The translations under genes and the position numbers were made by a program. DNA of 64,000 nt from Paraspadella gotoi (Eukaryota; Chaetognatha), in contig CM119271.1 of assembly GCA_051294375.1 (NCBI GenBank), forward strand, positions 7,430,162 through 7,494,161, given 5' to 3'. Shown here piece after piece: positions 47,569 to 60,118 of this stretch; the first letter of the stretch is position 1, and every line of letters starts with the position of its first letter. The notes beneath the pieces are model-generated. The model saw only the letters and a list, made by a program, of their open reading frames with translations. It was not told the DNA's origin and searched no databases.

Positions 47569-48392
47569 GAATTGCCTGTTTTTTTTATTCTTTGCACCAG
47601 GCTTTATTCTTTTCATTCTTTTTATTCTTTTTATTCTTTTTATTCTTTTTTTTCTTCAAATGTACAGTCGACAAAACGAATGAATTAATTCGGTGGCTGA
47701 AGGATGACGAAGCCGCTCACGGTTATAAAACGCCCGCTAATAAAACCTGCGAATTGAAAGCGTTGTTGTCTACGATTTGCCATCTGTCTTTGATAGATTA
47801 AAAGAAATCATTGTGAACGGAGACTTCAGATAGTCGATTGGTTTTTCTGTCTTCTCGGCCAACGTTCACCTCTCTTCTTCAATATCCATCATCGTCGGCG
47901 ATGACGTGGATTCTGCAGAGACTCTGCAGAGATTCTCCATCTGTCCCGTAATTTGTTCCGTTCCACCTCCCGTATTGTCCGTACATCCGTATTTCCGATC
48001 CATTACCCGATCCTATAAACGGAAAAAAGAGGTTCGAGATTCCTGGAACTCTGACTTACTGGAGAAAGACTCCTGTCACTCAAATGGAGCAATCTCGATT
48101 TGGAGCAATCTCGATATCAAGAAATCAAGACTGTGACGCGGTTCCAACGGTCGATGTCCCAATCGCTATTCGTCTTCTGTGCCGATTCGTCATTGGAAAG
48201 ACGCATCTAACTCTAATTCTAAGGATATATACGTCTTTCTAATGACATTTACCTCTTTATTTTATTTTGAAATATAATAACAAAAAAGATAAAACTATTT
48301 AAACTATCTTCCTTTTGATAAGTTCGTAATTCCAGGTTTTAGCTTTAGGACACGTATTGTTATATAAGACTTCATAAATTTGAATTCATGCC

Positions 48393-48472
48393 GATTCGCT
48401 CTATCACTGATTTGCCCTGTCACCGTTTCGCCCTATCACCGATTCGCCCTATCACCGATCCGCTCTAGAACC
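48393..48472. repeat. 16-bp tandem repeat, five copies
   Basis: Variants of GATTCGCCCTATCACC start at 48393, 48409, 48425, 48441 and 48457. A damaged version is present in the duplicate near 54967-55060. Confidence 0.85.
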
Positions 48473-48540
48473 AATTCATCTCAAGGTCGAGAGTCACGTC
48501 GTGATTGAAGCCTCGTCTCGGAATCGGGAATCCCGGTGAG

Positions 48541-48550
48541 GTCACGTGAC
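48541..48550. promoter_or_regulatory. E-box palindrome GTCACGTGAC
   Basis: Ten-base palindrome containing CACGTG, the type bound by bHLH-ZIP factors (USF/TFE/MITF-like). It is followed by CGAA, as is the independent site at 35874. The CT array begins about 45 bp downstream. Its duplicate is at 55129-55138. Functional role is inferred. Confidence 0.35.
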
Positions 48551-48587
48551 CGAAAAAGTCGAAAACCAGCGACCCAAGATTCGTCCG

Positions 48588-48692
<105 letters not shown>

Positions 48693-49640
48693 CGTCCATG
48701 CTTTGCATTTTCTTTCGCCTCAACGAACTCCATCTCCGATTCTCAACATTTCTCGTTTTCTTTTTCTCCTTCTTTCCGAGTCTCTCTCTCTCTCTCTCTC
48801 AACTCTCTCTCGCTCTCCCTTTCCATCTTTCTTTCTCCCTGTCTCTCTCTCTATCTCTCTCTCATTCCGGCATTCCCATGCCTCTCTTCTTTTTTTCCCC
48901 CCCGTCTCAGCCATCCTTTTCTCATTTAACCTCAGCCTCAGTTCTAAGGTCCTCGTTTTTCCGGCGCAGAAGGTCTAGAGTTCGAGGACGCGCCCCCCCC
49001 CCACCCACCACCGTCGCCGCTGCACCGCTTCTGCGCCGCTGCGTGGCTCTTGAGTCTCTGCAGCTGCAGTCGACTTAATCTTCACTTTTCATTCCAATTA
49101 ATTTCTTTTCTCCTTCAGGTCTACAGAGGAAAGATTAAAGACGACTCTGACTTTGTTGTATTAATAGTATTAATATAATTATGTGCATTAAGTATTAAGT
49201 ATTGAATAGTTTTTCACATTCGCCCTAAATTTATATTTAAATAAAATTAACTATTACGTACCAATTGACAACTCGACGAATTTGCTAAAAAGAAACGCCT
49301 CGCCATCCATTGTCTTTTCGTCACGCGAGGCCCGAATCGAGAGTCGAAACCGGATGTAACCGACTCAAACTGCGCGCGCACATCCCCAATTAAATGGCGT
49401 TAGAATCCGCGTGCGACTTTTTTTTTTTTCGCGCGCGAGCGATAAAGAGTTTGAGCGACGAGAAATTGTAGTGGCGAAAAAAATAATCGTAATCACCGTC
49501 GACGACGACGACGAAAACGACGACGAAAACGACGACGACGACGAGGATGACAACGAACGACGTCCCTGAAAAACTGCCCTTTTCTCGGGCGGGGCGACGA
49601 TTTCGGCTGCTAACGGCCAAAAATTACGACCTGAAAAACA

Positions 49641-49677
<37 letters not shown>

Positions 49678-49944
49678 TAGGGACTCTCTTCAGAGAGAGA
49701 CGATATCTTCATCGTTCCTCACCGTTTTTTGACTTTTAACGATACAACCTCAGAAGTCGTCTTCGTCGTCGTCGTCGTCGTCGTCGTTTCCGTCTCATAA
49801 CCGAGTGAATAGAACCGCCGTTTACCTCACTTTTAGTTAAACCTTTTTCTTTTTTTTTCTTTCTTATCTTTTTGATAACGAAACCCTTTTTTTTCCCTTT
49901 TCTTTATCCTACATCTCACTAAAATTCGGTTTCGAATAAGGTTG

Positions 49945-50165
49945 ATGCAACCAATATACAAATCATTAATTCCCGCAATAAACTAACTATCTTGTCCCTG
50001 AATTTGGACCATAGGGTGATGTGAAAATAATAAGATTTTATGAAATTAAAATTTAACATATAGATTATAGAACAATGGACAAAGATCACTGATCAGGCAA
50101 TGGGTTATTGCCACCATTAGTCCATCTCTCTTACAAGATAATATGTGAGGCGGTGTGAATATACC
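49945..50165 (+). repeat. Diverged R1 copy
   Basis: Shares the order TGCAACCAATATACAAATCA, AATAAACTAACTATCTTGTC, TGAATTTGGACC and CATCTCTCTTACAAGATAAT with R1, with an inserted AT-rich stretch between the halves (50015-50070). More diverged than the other copies. Confidence 0.4.
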
Positions 50166-50853
50166 GCCACTTAATCTGTATTTCCTCTTTATTCATCACC
50201 GCCCGATCTATTCATCATCTACAAACTTCTTACCTCTTTCGCTTTTTTGCCAATTTGTAACGCTCACATCTAATCTCCTTCGCTAAAGAACTGAAAAGCT
50301 CAAATGCCGAAAAATTGCCCAGACTCCCGCCCCTTCCCTCCCCACCAAATTTCCAACTCACCCTCCCCCCCCCAGGCCTCCCATCGCACACCCCCAGCTT
50401 TTTTATCCCTTTCCTGTAGATGAGGGCGATCATTATATAAATTTTTCAGCCATGAAAAAAACGAGAAAAAGAGAAGAGTGAAGAGAAGGAAGAGAGAAGA
50501 GAGAAGAGAGAAGAGAGAAGTCAAGAGAAGGCGGAAGAGAAGCGGAAAGATAGTGGGAGGAAAAACTTACAGCACGGATCGGCTGAAAAACGTTCATCCG
50601 CGATGGGCTGAAACGTTCAAAGAAAACGAGTGCTGTAGTTGTGGTCGTAAGACAACATCAAAATCAGCAAGGCATAAAACATTGACATTAAATTGTTTTA
50701 TTTTAATTATATATAAATTCGAACCGGTTCTTTAATTTTTTTTTCCCAGAGGAATCGCTTTAAACGAAGCCCACTGTTGTACACGCGTACCTCGCTTTAT
50801 CATTCATCCACCTTTTTAAATTTCCCTCTTTTCATTCGCTTCTCCCGTTTTTT

Positions 50854-51142
50854 NNNNNNNNNNNNNNNNNNNNNNNNNNNNNNNNNNNNNNNNNNNNNNN
50901 NNNNNNNNNNNNNNNNNNNNNNNNNNNNNNNNNNNNNNNNNNNNNNNNNNNNNNNNNNNNNNNNNNNNNNNNNNNNNNNNNNNNNNNNNNNNNNNNNNNN
51001 NNNNNNNNNNNNNNNNNNNNNNNNNNNNNNNNNNNNNNNNNNNNNNNNNNNNNNNNNNNNNNNNNNNNNNNNNNNNNNNNNNNNNNNNNNNNNNNNNNNN
51101 NNNNNNNNNNNNNNNNNNNNNNNNNNNNNNNNNNNNNNNNNN
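50854..51142. other. Assembly gap (289 N)
   Basis: Sized gap just before the 62-bp satellite. The missing part seems to be present in noisy form around 57540-57990. Confidence 0.99.
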
Positions 51143-51515
51143 TAAAAAACGAATTATATTTGTTATCTTTAATGCCATCTGCTTTGTCTTTCTGTAATAA
51201 GTTTTAGAAAAGGAATTGTATTTGTTATCTTTGATGCCATCTGCTTTGTCTTTTTGCAATAAGTTTTAAAAAACGAATTGTATTCATTATCTTTGATGAC
51301 ATCTACTTGGTCTTTCTGTAATAAGTTTTAGAAAAGGAATCAAATTTGTTATCTTTGATGCCATCTGCTTGGTCTTTCTGTAATAAGTTTTAGAAAAGAA
51401 ATCGTATTTGTTATCTTTGATGCCATCTGCTTGGTCTTTCTGTATTAAGTTTTAGAAAAGGAATCGTATTTGTTATATTTGATGCCATCTGCTTGGTCTT
51501 TCTACAATAAGTTTT
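51143..51515. repeat. 62-bp satellite, about six units
   Basis: TAATAAGTTTTAGAAAAGG-type segments start at 51195, 51257, 51319, 51381, 51443 and 51505, an exact 62-bp period. Each unit also holds TTTGATGCCATCTGCTTGGT. Units differ by a few substitutions. 62 is not a multiple of three, so the array is non-coding. The preceding 289-N gap probably hides more units. Confidence 0.85.
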
Positions 51516-51540
51516 TTTTTCGAAGGCAACGAACTTTGAT

Positions 51541-52870
51541 TTTTTTTTCCAGAGAAGAGATAACTATTTCAGCGCGCTCATCGCCTTTTTTGCCACATAT
51601 TTAACCCTCACGCATGTCTATCTACCTATAACGGCTAAGAACTGAAAAGCTCAAATTGAGAAAAATTTGCCCCAGACTCCCACACGCCGCCTTCCCTCTA
51701 GCCCCAAATATTCCAACTCAACTCGGCCGCCCCCCACGGCCCTCCACATCGCACACCCCAGCTTTTTTTTTCTCTTATCACGTAGATTGCAGGGGATCAT
51801 TAGCATAATTCTTCAGAGCCCATGAAGAAAAAAGTAGAGAGAGATCGGGGAGCGGGGCGGAAGATGTGGGGGACAAACTTCAGCGCAGGATCGGCTGAAA
51901 AACGTTGCATAACCGCGAGTCCGGGCTGAAACGGTTCAAGAGAAAAACGGAGTTGCTGTAGTTTGTGGTCGTAAGACAATGCATCAAAATCCAGCAAGGC
52001 TATCGGAAAGCAGTTGAGCATTAAATTGTTTTATTTTAATCTGGTATAGTAAATTCGAACCGGGTTCTTTAATTTTGTTTTTCCCCAGTAGGAATCCGGC
52101 TTTAAATCGAAGCCCACTGTTGTACACCGCGTACCGGCTTTGATCTAATCTCATCCACGCTTTTTAAATTTCGCCGTCTTTGTCATTCGCTTCTCCGCGC
52201 GTTTTTTTTTTCGTTTTTTTTTTAATGCGTGATATTCTTCTGCGCTTGCGTGCTTTTTAAAATTCGCATTTATGCTCGCCAACGCGAGAAACGAGGCGGA
52301 TTATTTTACATGCACAGAGCTTTCGTATTTAATTTCAACTGCATCTTCTTTGACTTTAGAAAAAATAATCGTATTCGTTATCTTGATGGCCACTGGCTTG
52401 TAATTTCTGTAATAAGTTGTAGAAGAAGGAATCCGTATTCGTTAATCTTTGATGCCATCTGCCTTGAGGCTGTTCGGTGTAATAAGTGTTTAGAAAAGGA
52501 AGGTGTATTTGGTTATGCGGTTTGATGGCTAATGCGATGCACTCTGTTCTTTTTGCAATAAGTTTTGAAAAAACGAATTGGTTTCAATTACTTTGTGATT
52601 GACATCGTGCTGTGGTCTTTCTGTTGTCAATAAGTTTGTAGAAAGAGGAATGCATAGTTTGTTTTTATCCTTTGATACGCAATCGGCTGCTTGGTCTTTC
52701 TGTAAATAAGTTTTTTAGAAAAGGAAATCGTGCATTTGTGTATCTTTGATGGCATCTCGCTTGGTCTTCTGGTATTAAGTTTAAGAAAAGGAACATCGCG
52801 TATTTGTTATAGCTTGATGCCATACTGCTTGGTCTTCTTCTAGCAGATTTAAGTTTTTGTTGTTCTTCGA
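51541..52870. repeat. Duplicated block E, partial noisy copy
   Basis: Matches 50210-51515 with many inserted bases: AAGAACTGAAAAGCTCAAAT, CCGCGAGTCCGGGCTGAAAC, AGCCCACTGTTGTACACCGC, then the 62-bp satellite. Confidence 0.75.
52380..52860. repeat. 62-bp satellite, noisy second representation
   Basis: About seven to eight units of the same repeat, with many inserted bases. It follows a noisy copy of the flank at 50210-50853, so it is probably the same array read from low-accuracy sequence. Confidence 0.7.
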
Positions 52871-53111
52871 AGGCAACAGAACTTTGATTTTTGTTTTTTT
52901 ATGTTACGCGCGACGAACATCTGATATGCTCTTGTTTTTTGTATCACGCGTTCGTATCTTGTCATATTTAGCTCGAGACACGCGGTCAGTCTCTCTTACT
53001 CTCGATCTTCTCTCGTCTCTCTCTTCGTCGTCTCTGCTGCTCTTGCTCTCCTCTGCTCTCTCTCTGCTGCCTTAATCTCTTGCCTTTATCGGAAAATTTA
53101 ACGTTCGCGTC

Positions 53112-53154
53112 ATGGCAGGCGTTTTGGCGAAGGAAACCTCACACGCATCAATCA

Positions 53155-53192
<38 letters not shown>

Positions 53193-53403
53193 CGCAACCG
53201 ACGACGACGACGACTGACGGACGACGACGACGACGACGAACGACGACGACGACGAGCACCTTTTCAGGCNNNNNNNNNNNNNNNNNNNNNNNNNTTTTAG
53301 CGGAAATTCTGATGATGAAGACGACGATATAGTTAACGATGATGAACCCGATAATAGTTATGATGATGATGATGATGTTAATAACAAAAGATACGGAAGA
53401 CGG
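53112..53403 (+). CDS. Candidate start and exon of an Asp-rich acidic protein, interrupted by a gap
   Basis: A CT-rich leader (52990-53090) precedes an ATG at 53112 that opens MAGVLAKETSHASIND and runs into poly-Asp encoded by a GAC array. A 25-N gap (53270-53294) interrupts it. Beyond the gap, TTTTAG at 53295-53300 looks like a splice acceptor, and an acidic segment (GNSDDEDDDIVNDDEP, then YDDDDDVNNKRYGRR) ends at a plausible donor, GTAAAT, at 53404. The noisy second copy (58664-58860) has an ATG in the same place and the same acidic segment broken by indels. The two copies suggest CTTTTCAG directly before the acidic exon. Function unknown. The triplet-repeat nature means it may be non-coding. 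Confidence 0.25.
53270..53294. other. Assembly gap (25 N)
   Basis: Interrupts the candidate Asp-rich gene. Confidence 0.99.
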
Positions 53404-53800
53404 GTAAATTGTTTGGTGAATGCATTAATTCACAACTTAAAAAAAAAAAATTATCGAATGTTTATTCAATAGATAATCTTTTCCCTTACTTTTAAGGGGC
53501 TTTGGTGGATTCAGAATGAGTGAAAGAGGAGCAGAGTTGCAGATAGTCAGAGCCTCGCATTCGTATATCGACTTTTTATCTTTCTCTTACAAGATTTCTT
53601 GTCTTTCCTTTGAGTGAAATGGTATAATTTTTTTTTTTAATCTGTTTCGATAGGAAAAAAGTCTAAATGTAAGCTATTTTTTAGGTTTTCCAATTTTTTC
53701 ATTAGTGGCGCTTTGCTTTCTGGGCAAAAGACGGAAATATGAATAACCGAAAATACAGATAATAACGACAACAACAACAACACCAATAACAATAACAATA

Positions 53801-54044
53801 ACAAGAGAAATAGTGAGGCCAAAAACAGGGGAAAAGAGAGGGCGAAGAGAAATGGGAAAGTAGAAATGGGACCAGGAATTTCTAGTTTGTAGTGTGGAGA
53901 AGAAATGAGAAAAAAAGGAGGAAGAGAGTGAGGAGGGAGGGAGGCATGAAGAAGAGGAGCCAGCCCGAGAATGGAGACGAAGGAGGCGGAGAAAATTGAC
54001 CCGAAATATGAGGACGAGAGAGAGAGACGGAGAGAGAACGAGAG

Positions 54045-54079
<35 letters not shown>

Positions 54080-54109
54080 TAGAGAGAGAGAGAGAAGAGA
54101 GAAGAAGAG
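53801..54109. other. A/G-rich unduplicated spacer
   Basis: AACAAT repeats, then purine-rich DNA leading into GA tracts (54020-54130). On the minus strand this gives Ser/Leu/Phe-rich frames that are compositional. Confidence 0.4.
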
Positions 54110-55261
54110 AGAGAGAGAGAGAGAAGAGAAAGATGAAATTGCTGTTTTTTTATTCTTTGCACCAGGCTTTTATTCTTTCATTCTTTTTATTCTTTTATTC
54201 CATTTTTATTCTTTTTTTTCTTCAATGAAGTCGACAAAACGAATGAATTAATTCGGTGGCCTAAGGATGACGAAGCCGCTCAACGGTTATAAACCCCGCT
54301 AATAAAAACCTGCGAATGGAAAGCGTTGTTGTCTACCGATTTGCCCATCTGTTTGATAGATAAAGAAATCATTGTGAACGGAGAAACTTCAGATAGTCGA
54401 TTGGTTTTTCTGTCTTCTCGGGCGAGAGACGTTCACCTCTTTTCCTTTCTCAAATAATCATCATCGTCGCGATGACGTGGATTCCTGCAGAGAACTCTGC
54501 CCAGATCTTCCACTGTTCCCGTAATTTTTCGTTCCACCTCCCGTATTGTCCGTACATCGTATTTCCGATCCATTCCCGATCCTATAAGGAAAAAAGAGGT
54601 TTTGAGAATTTCGGAATATGACTTACTGGAGAAAAAGACTTCCTGTCACCAAAGGATGAGCAATCTCGATTTGGAGCAATCTCGAATATCAAGAAATCAA
54701 AGACTGTGACGCGGTTTCCAACGGTCGATGTCCCAAATCGCTATTTCGTCTTCTTGCCGATTCCGTCATTGGAAAGACGCATCTAACTCTAATTCTAAGG
54801 ATATATAACGCTTTCTAATGACATTTACCTCTTTATTTTATTTTGAAATATAATTAAAAAAGATAAAACTATTTAACTATCTTCCTTTTGATAAGTTTCG
54901 TAATTCCCAGGTTTAGCTTTAGGACACGTATTGTTTAATATAAGACTTCATAAATTTGAATTCATTAGCGATTCGCTCCTTAAATTCACACTGATTTTGC
55001 CTCTGTTCACCGTTTCGCGGCCCTATCACGATTCGCCTATTCCAACCGATCCGCCTAGAACCAATTCACTCAAGGTCGAGAGCAACGTCGTGATTGAAGC
55101 TCGTCCTCGGATCGGGAAATCCCGTGAGGTCACGTGACCGAAAGAAGTCGAAAACGCAGCAACCCAGAATTCGTTCGAACAGTCTCTCTCGTCTCTCTCT
55201 ACTCAGTCTCTCGTCTCCCTCTCTCTTCTTCTCTTTCATTCTATTCTCTCTCAGTCTCTCA

Positions 55262-55292
<31 letters not shown>

Positions 55293-56596
55293 CTCCCGTC
55301 CATGCTTTGCATTTTCTTTCGCCTCAACGAGAACTCCAATCCCGATTCTCAACATTTCCTCGTTTTCTTTTTCTCCTTCTTCGAGTCTCTCCTCTCTCTC
55401 TCCTCAACCTCTCTCGCTTCATCCCTTTCCATTCTTTTCTTCTCCCAGTCTCCTCTTACTCTCTCTCATTCCGGGCATTCCCCATGCTCTCTTCTTTTTT
55501 CCCACCCCGTATCAAGCCATCCTTTTCTCATTTTACCTCAGCCTCAGTTCTAAGGTCCTCGTTTTTCCCGGCGCAAAGGTCCTAAGAGTTCGGGACGCGG
55601 CCCCCCCACCACCGTCGCCGCTTGCACCGCTTCTGCCGCCGCTGCGTGGCTTCTTGAGTCTCTGCAGCTGCAGTCGACTTAATCTTTCACTTCAGTTCCA
55701 ATTAATTTCTTTCTCCTTAGGTCTACAAGGAGATTAGAGACTCTGACTTGTTGTATAATAGTATTAATATAATTATGTGCATTAAGTAATTTAAGTATTG
55801 AATAAGTTTTTTTTCACATTTTTCGCCCTAATTTATATTTAAATAAAAATTAACTATACGTCCAATTGACAACTCGAACGATTTGCTAAAACAGAAACCC
55901 GCATCCATTGGTCTTTCGTCCACGCGAGCCCGAAATCGAAGTCGAAACCACGGATGTAACGACTCAAACTGCGCGCGCACACCCCAATTAAAATGGCGTT
56001 AGAATACCGCGTGCGATTTTTTTTCGCGCAGCGAGCGATAAAGAGTTTGAGCGACGAAGAAAATTTGTAGTGGCGAAAAAAAAATCCGTAATCACGTCCG
56101 ACGACGACGACGAAAAACACGACGAAGGAGAGGAGCGAACGACGACGAGATGCAACGAACGACGTCCCTGAAAAACTGCCTTTTCTCGGGCGGGCGACGA
56201 TTTCGGCTGCTAACGGCCAAAAATTACGACCTTGAAAAACATCGTCGTCGTCGAAACGTCCGTCGTCGTCGCGTCGTTTAGGATCTCTCACCTTTCAGAA
56301 GAAGACGATATCTTCCATCGTTCCTCACCGGTTTTTTGGACTTTTAACGATACAAACCTCAAGAAAGTCGTCTTCGTCGTCGTCGTCGTTCGTCGGTCGT
56401 CGTCGTCGTTCGTCGTCGTCGTGTCCGTCGTCGTCTGTCGTCGTCGTTTCCGTCTCATAACCGAGTGAATAGAACCCCCGTTTACCTCACTTTTTAGTTA
56501 AACCTTTTTCTTTTTTTCTTTCTATCTTTGGATAACGAAACACTTTTTTTTCCTTTTCTTTATCCTACAACTCAACTAAAATCGTTTCGAATAAGG

Positions 56597-56825
56597 TTGA
56601 ATGCAACCAATATTACAATCATTAATTCCGCCAATAAACTAACATATCTTGTCCTGAATTGGACCAATAGGGTATGTGAAAATAATAAGATTTTAATGAA
56701 ATTAAAATTTAACCATATAGATATAGAACAATGGACAATGATCCACTGAATCAAGCATGGGTTATTGCCACATTAGTCCCATCTCTGCTTACAAGATAAA
56801 TATGTGAGCGGTGTGAATATACGCC
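56597..56825 (+). repeat. Diverged R1 copy, duplicate of 49945-50165
   Basis: Same diverged R1 arrangement in the second 47.5-51.5 kb unit, with one-base indels. Confidence 0.4.
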
Positions 56826-57699
56826 ACTTAATCCTGTATTTCCTCTTAATTCTCACGCGATCCTATTTCTCTCTAAATACTTCTTCACCTCATCGCTTTT
56901 TGCCCAATTTTAACCTCACATCCTCCTCCTGCCATCATAACTTCCGCTAAAAAGAAAAAAACTGAAAAAAGCTCAAATGAAGAAAATTGCCCAGAACTCC
57001 CGCCCCCCTTCCTCCCCACACAAATTTTCCAACTCACCCTTCCCCCCAGGCCTCCATCGAACACTCCCAAGCCTTTTTTTTCCCTTTCCGTAGATGAGGG
57101 GAATCATTACAATAAATTGTTGCAAGCCATGAAAAACGGAGAAAAAGGAGAGAAGGAGAGAGAAGGAAGAGAGAAAGAGAGAAGAGAGAAGAGAGAATCC
57201 AAGAGAAGGCGAGAGAAGCGGAAAGATAGTGGGAGGAAAAACTTACAGCACGATCGGCTGAAAAACGTTCATACCCGCGAGATCGGGTGAAACGTTCAAG
57301 AGAAAAACGAGTTGCTGTAGTTTGTGGTCCGTAAGACAATGCATCAAAATCAGCAAGGCCATATGAAAGCTGACATTAAATTGGTTTTATTTTAATCTGG
57401 TAAGTAAATTCGAACCGGGTTCTTTAATTTTGTTTTTCCCAGTAGAATCGGCTTTAAAATCGAAGCCGCACTGTTGTAACACGCGTACCTCGGCTTTATC
57501 TATTCATCCACCTTTTTAAATTTCCCGTCTTTTCATTCGCTTTCCCGCGTTTTTTTTTTCTGTTTTTTTTTTAATGCGTGATATTCTCTCTGCGTTCGTC
57601 TTTTTAAAATTCCATTTATGCTCGCAACGCGAGAAACGAGGCGATTATTTTAAGCACGAGCTTTCGTATTTATTTCAACTGCATCTTCTTTGACTTTGA

Positions 57700-58430
57700 A
57701 AAAAAATCGTATTCGTTATATTTGATGAGCCACTGCTTGGTAATTTCTGTAATAAGTTGTAGAAAGAAATCGTATTCGTTAATCTTTGATGCCATCTGCT
57801 TGAGGTCTTTCGGTAATAAGTGTTTAGAAAAGAAGGTCGTATTTGGTTTGGTAGATTTGATGCCAATGCTGCACTTGTTATATTTTGCAATAAGTATTGA
57901 AAAAACGAATTAATTTGGTTTATTCTTTAGTATTGCATCGTGCTTGTGGTCTTTCTGTGTAATAAGTTTGTAGAAAGAGGAATGTAGTTTGTTTTCCTTT
58001 GATCCAATCGGCTCTTGGTCTTTTGCTAATAAGTTTTTTAAAAACGGAATTCGTAGCATTTGATCTTTGAATGGATCTACCTTGGTCTTTCTGTTAATAA
58101 GTTTAGAAAAGGAACAGATTTGGTTATGCTTGATTGCCATCTGCTTGGTCTTTCTGTAATTTAAGTTTTAGAAAAGAAATCCGATTTGTTATCTTTGATG
58201 CCATCTGCTAGTCGTTTCTGTATAAAGTTTTAGAAAAAGGAATCGTATTTGTATATTTGATGCCATCTGCTTGGTCTTTCTGTTTAAGTTTTAGAAAAGG
58301 AAATCGTATTTGTTTATATTGAATGCCATCTGCTTGGTCTTTCCTGTATTAAGTTTTAGAAAAGGAATAGTAATTTGTTATATTTGATGCCATCTGCCTT
58401 TGTCTTTCCTACAATAAGTTTTTTTTTCGA
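57700..58430. repeat. 62-bp satellite, third representation (about 11-12 units)
   Basis: Longest run of the 62-bp unit, again with indels. It includes the stretch that appears to be hidden by the gap at 50854-51142, and so gives the best estimate of the array length at this locus. Confidence 0.7.
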
Positions 58431-59230
58431 AGGCAGAACTTTGGATTTTTTTTATTACGGCGACGACATCTGATATCTCTTTTTTTTTCAGCGGTTCGTA
58501 TCTTGTGATAATTATCTCGAGACACCTCAGTCTCTCTTCCTCTTTCTCTCTCTGTCTCCTCTTCTCTCTCTCTCTCCTCTCTTCTTCTCTCTTCTCTCTC
58601 TCTCATCTCTCTCTCTCTCGTCTCTCTCTTTCTCTTCCTTTATCGAAAATTTAGTTCGCGGTCATGGGAGGAAAAACCTCACATCATCAACGACGACAGA
58701 TACGACGACGACGACGAGACGACGACGACGGACACTTTTAAGCGGAAATTAATGATGATGAAGACGACGATAATAAGTTAACGACGATGAACCCAATAAT
58801 AGTTATGATGATGATGATGATGTTACTAACAAAAGATAACGGCAGACGGGTAAATTGTTTGGTGAATGCATTAATTCACAATTAAAAAAAGAGAGAGAGG
58901 AGAGGTGAGTGAGGTGAGAGAATCTTTTGCCCTTACTTTTAAGGGTTGAGTGGGATTCAGAATGAGTGAAAGAGGACAGAGAAAATTGCAGATAGTATCC
59001 AGAGCACCATTCCGTATATCGACTTTTTATATCTTCCTCTACAAGATTTCTTGGCTTTCCATTGAGTGAAGTGTATAAATTTTTTTTTTAATCTGTTTTC
59101 GATATGGAAAAAAGTTAAATTGTTAAGCTATTTTTTAGGTATTTCCATTTTTTTTTCATTTAGTGGGCCGCTTTTTGCCTTTTTCTGGACAAAGACAGAA
59201 ATTATGCGAATAACCGAGAAATATCAGATT
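58430..59230. repeat. Duplicated block F, copy 2
   Basis: Counterpart of 52871-53800 without a gap. CT-rich leader (58530-58635), ATG at 58664, GAC and GAT triplets, then AT-rich DNA. Confidence 0.75.
58664..58862 (+). pseudogene. Noisy second copy of the Asp-rich candidate gene start
   Basis: Corresponds to 53112-53403 without the gap. ATG at 58664 opens MGGKTSHH and then shifts frame. A GAC array, then the GATGATGAAGACGACGAT block, and then CGGGTAAATTG match the first copy. Multiple one-base indels relative to the first copy break the reading frame. The pattern fits raw-read sequence better than genuine gene decay. Confidence 0.3.
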
Positions 59231-60093
59231 AAATAACGACAACACAAAACAACATAACAATCAACAAGTAAAACAATAATTAATTAATAATAATTAATAA
59301 TAATAAAACCATATAACCTGAATCAAAATATAATGAATGTACATAATCATACTAATAATGATATCATAACCCACATTGAGTTGATCTAGAGAATGACGTG
59401 CATTAGTAGATAGAGAAAGGGAAGAGAGAGAGAAGAGGAGAAGAAGAGAGAGAAGAGAGAGAAAAGAGAGAGAGAGAGAGAGAGAGGAGAAGAGAGAGGA
59501 GAAGAGATGAGATGGAGACAGAGAATATTGAGAAACAGGAACATATGGAATAGAAATATTGTAACACCCGTTTGTAAAAAAAATAAAACTCCACTCAGTG
59601 GTCAATCCGCGTCGCATTTAAAAAAATACTTTTATAAGCTAAACTATATTCGTACTCCCCCATCTCAAAAAAAAAAAAGAAAAAGAAGAAAAAACTATGA
59701 CACAATGGAAATTAGATATATACAATATTAAATAATACATCGGCAGAAGGAAAAAGAACAGAAAAAAAAAAAGAAAGTTCATTGAAATCGACCAGTTTTT
59801 CTCCTCGACGGAGAACGGCGCGAGCGCGGCCAGAATGGCGGCGTGGGACCAGAGAGATGTCTCCTATTCCCGACATTTTTTTTCCGCCATTTCTCTCACT
59901 CTTCTCTCTCTCTCCTCTCTCGTGCTCATCTCCTCTCTCTCTCTCTCCTCTCTCGTCTCTCTCTCTTCTCTCATTCTTTACCCCGCTCTTCCGTTCATTT
60001 TGTCTCCATCTTGTCTGATCCATGTCTTCCACATGTCCATCCTTCATTCTCCTCCCCTCTTTCTCCCCTCTCTCGCTCCCCCTCCCTCTCCCT
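59231..60093. other. AT-rich DNA with GA and CT tracts
   Basis: AATAATTAATAATAATTAAT-type DNA (59270-59310), GA tracts (59415-59510), and a CT-rich stretch (59890-59975) preceded by GGCGCGAGCGCGGCCAGAATGGCGGCG-type GC-rich DNA (59817-59845). It ends at the 25-N gap at 60094. No gene supported. Confidence 0.45.
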
Positions 60094-60118
60094 NNNNNNN
60101 NNNNNNNNNNNNNNNNNN
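60094..60118. other. Assembly gap (25 N)
   Basis: Separates the noisy 53.3-60.1 kb stretch from clean sequence. Confidence 0.99.

Larger units (their letters stand above)
52871..53800. repeat. Duplicated block F, copy 1
   Basis: Matches 58430-59230. Holds the candidate Asp-rich gene start, the 25-N gap at 53270, GATGAT triplets, and AT-rich DNA including CTTTTAAGGGGCTTTGGTGG (53490). Confidence 0.75.
54110..58440. repeat. Duplicated block E, second full copy
   Basis: Runs from TTTTATTCTTTGCACCAGGC (54147) through the triplet tracts and diverged R1 to the 62-bp satellite. It has no gap where the clean copy has 289 N. Indel-rich throughout. A gapless but noisy version of the same locus. Confidence 0.8.

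Noticed and set aside
51143-51515. CRISPR-like array
   Set aside because: Direct 62-bp repeats with no unique spacers, in a eukaryotic genome. It is a satellite.
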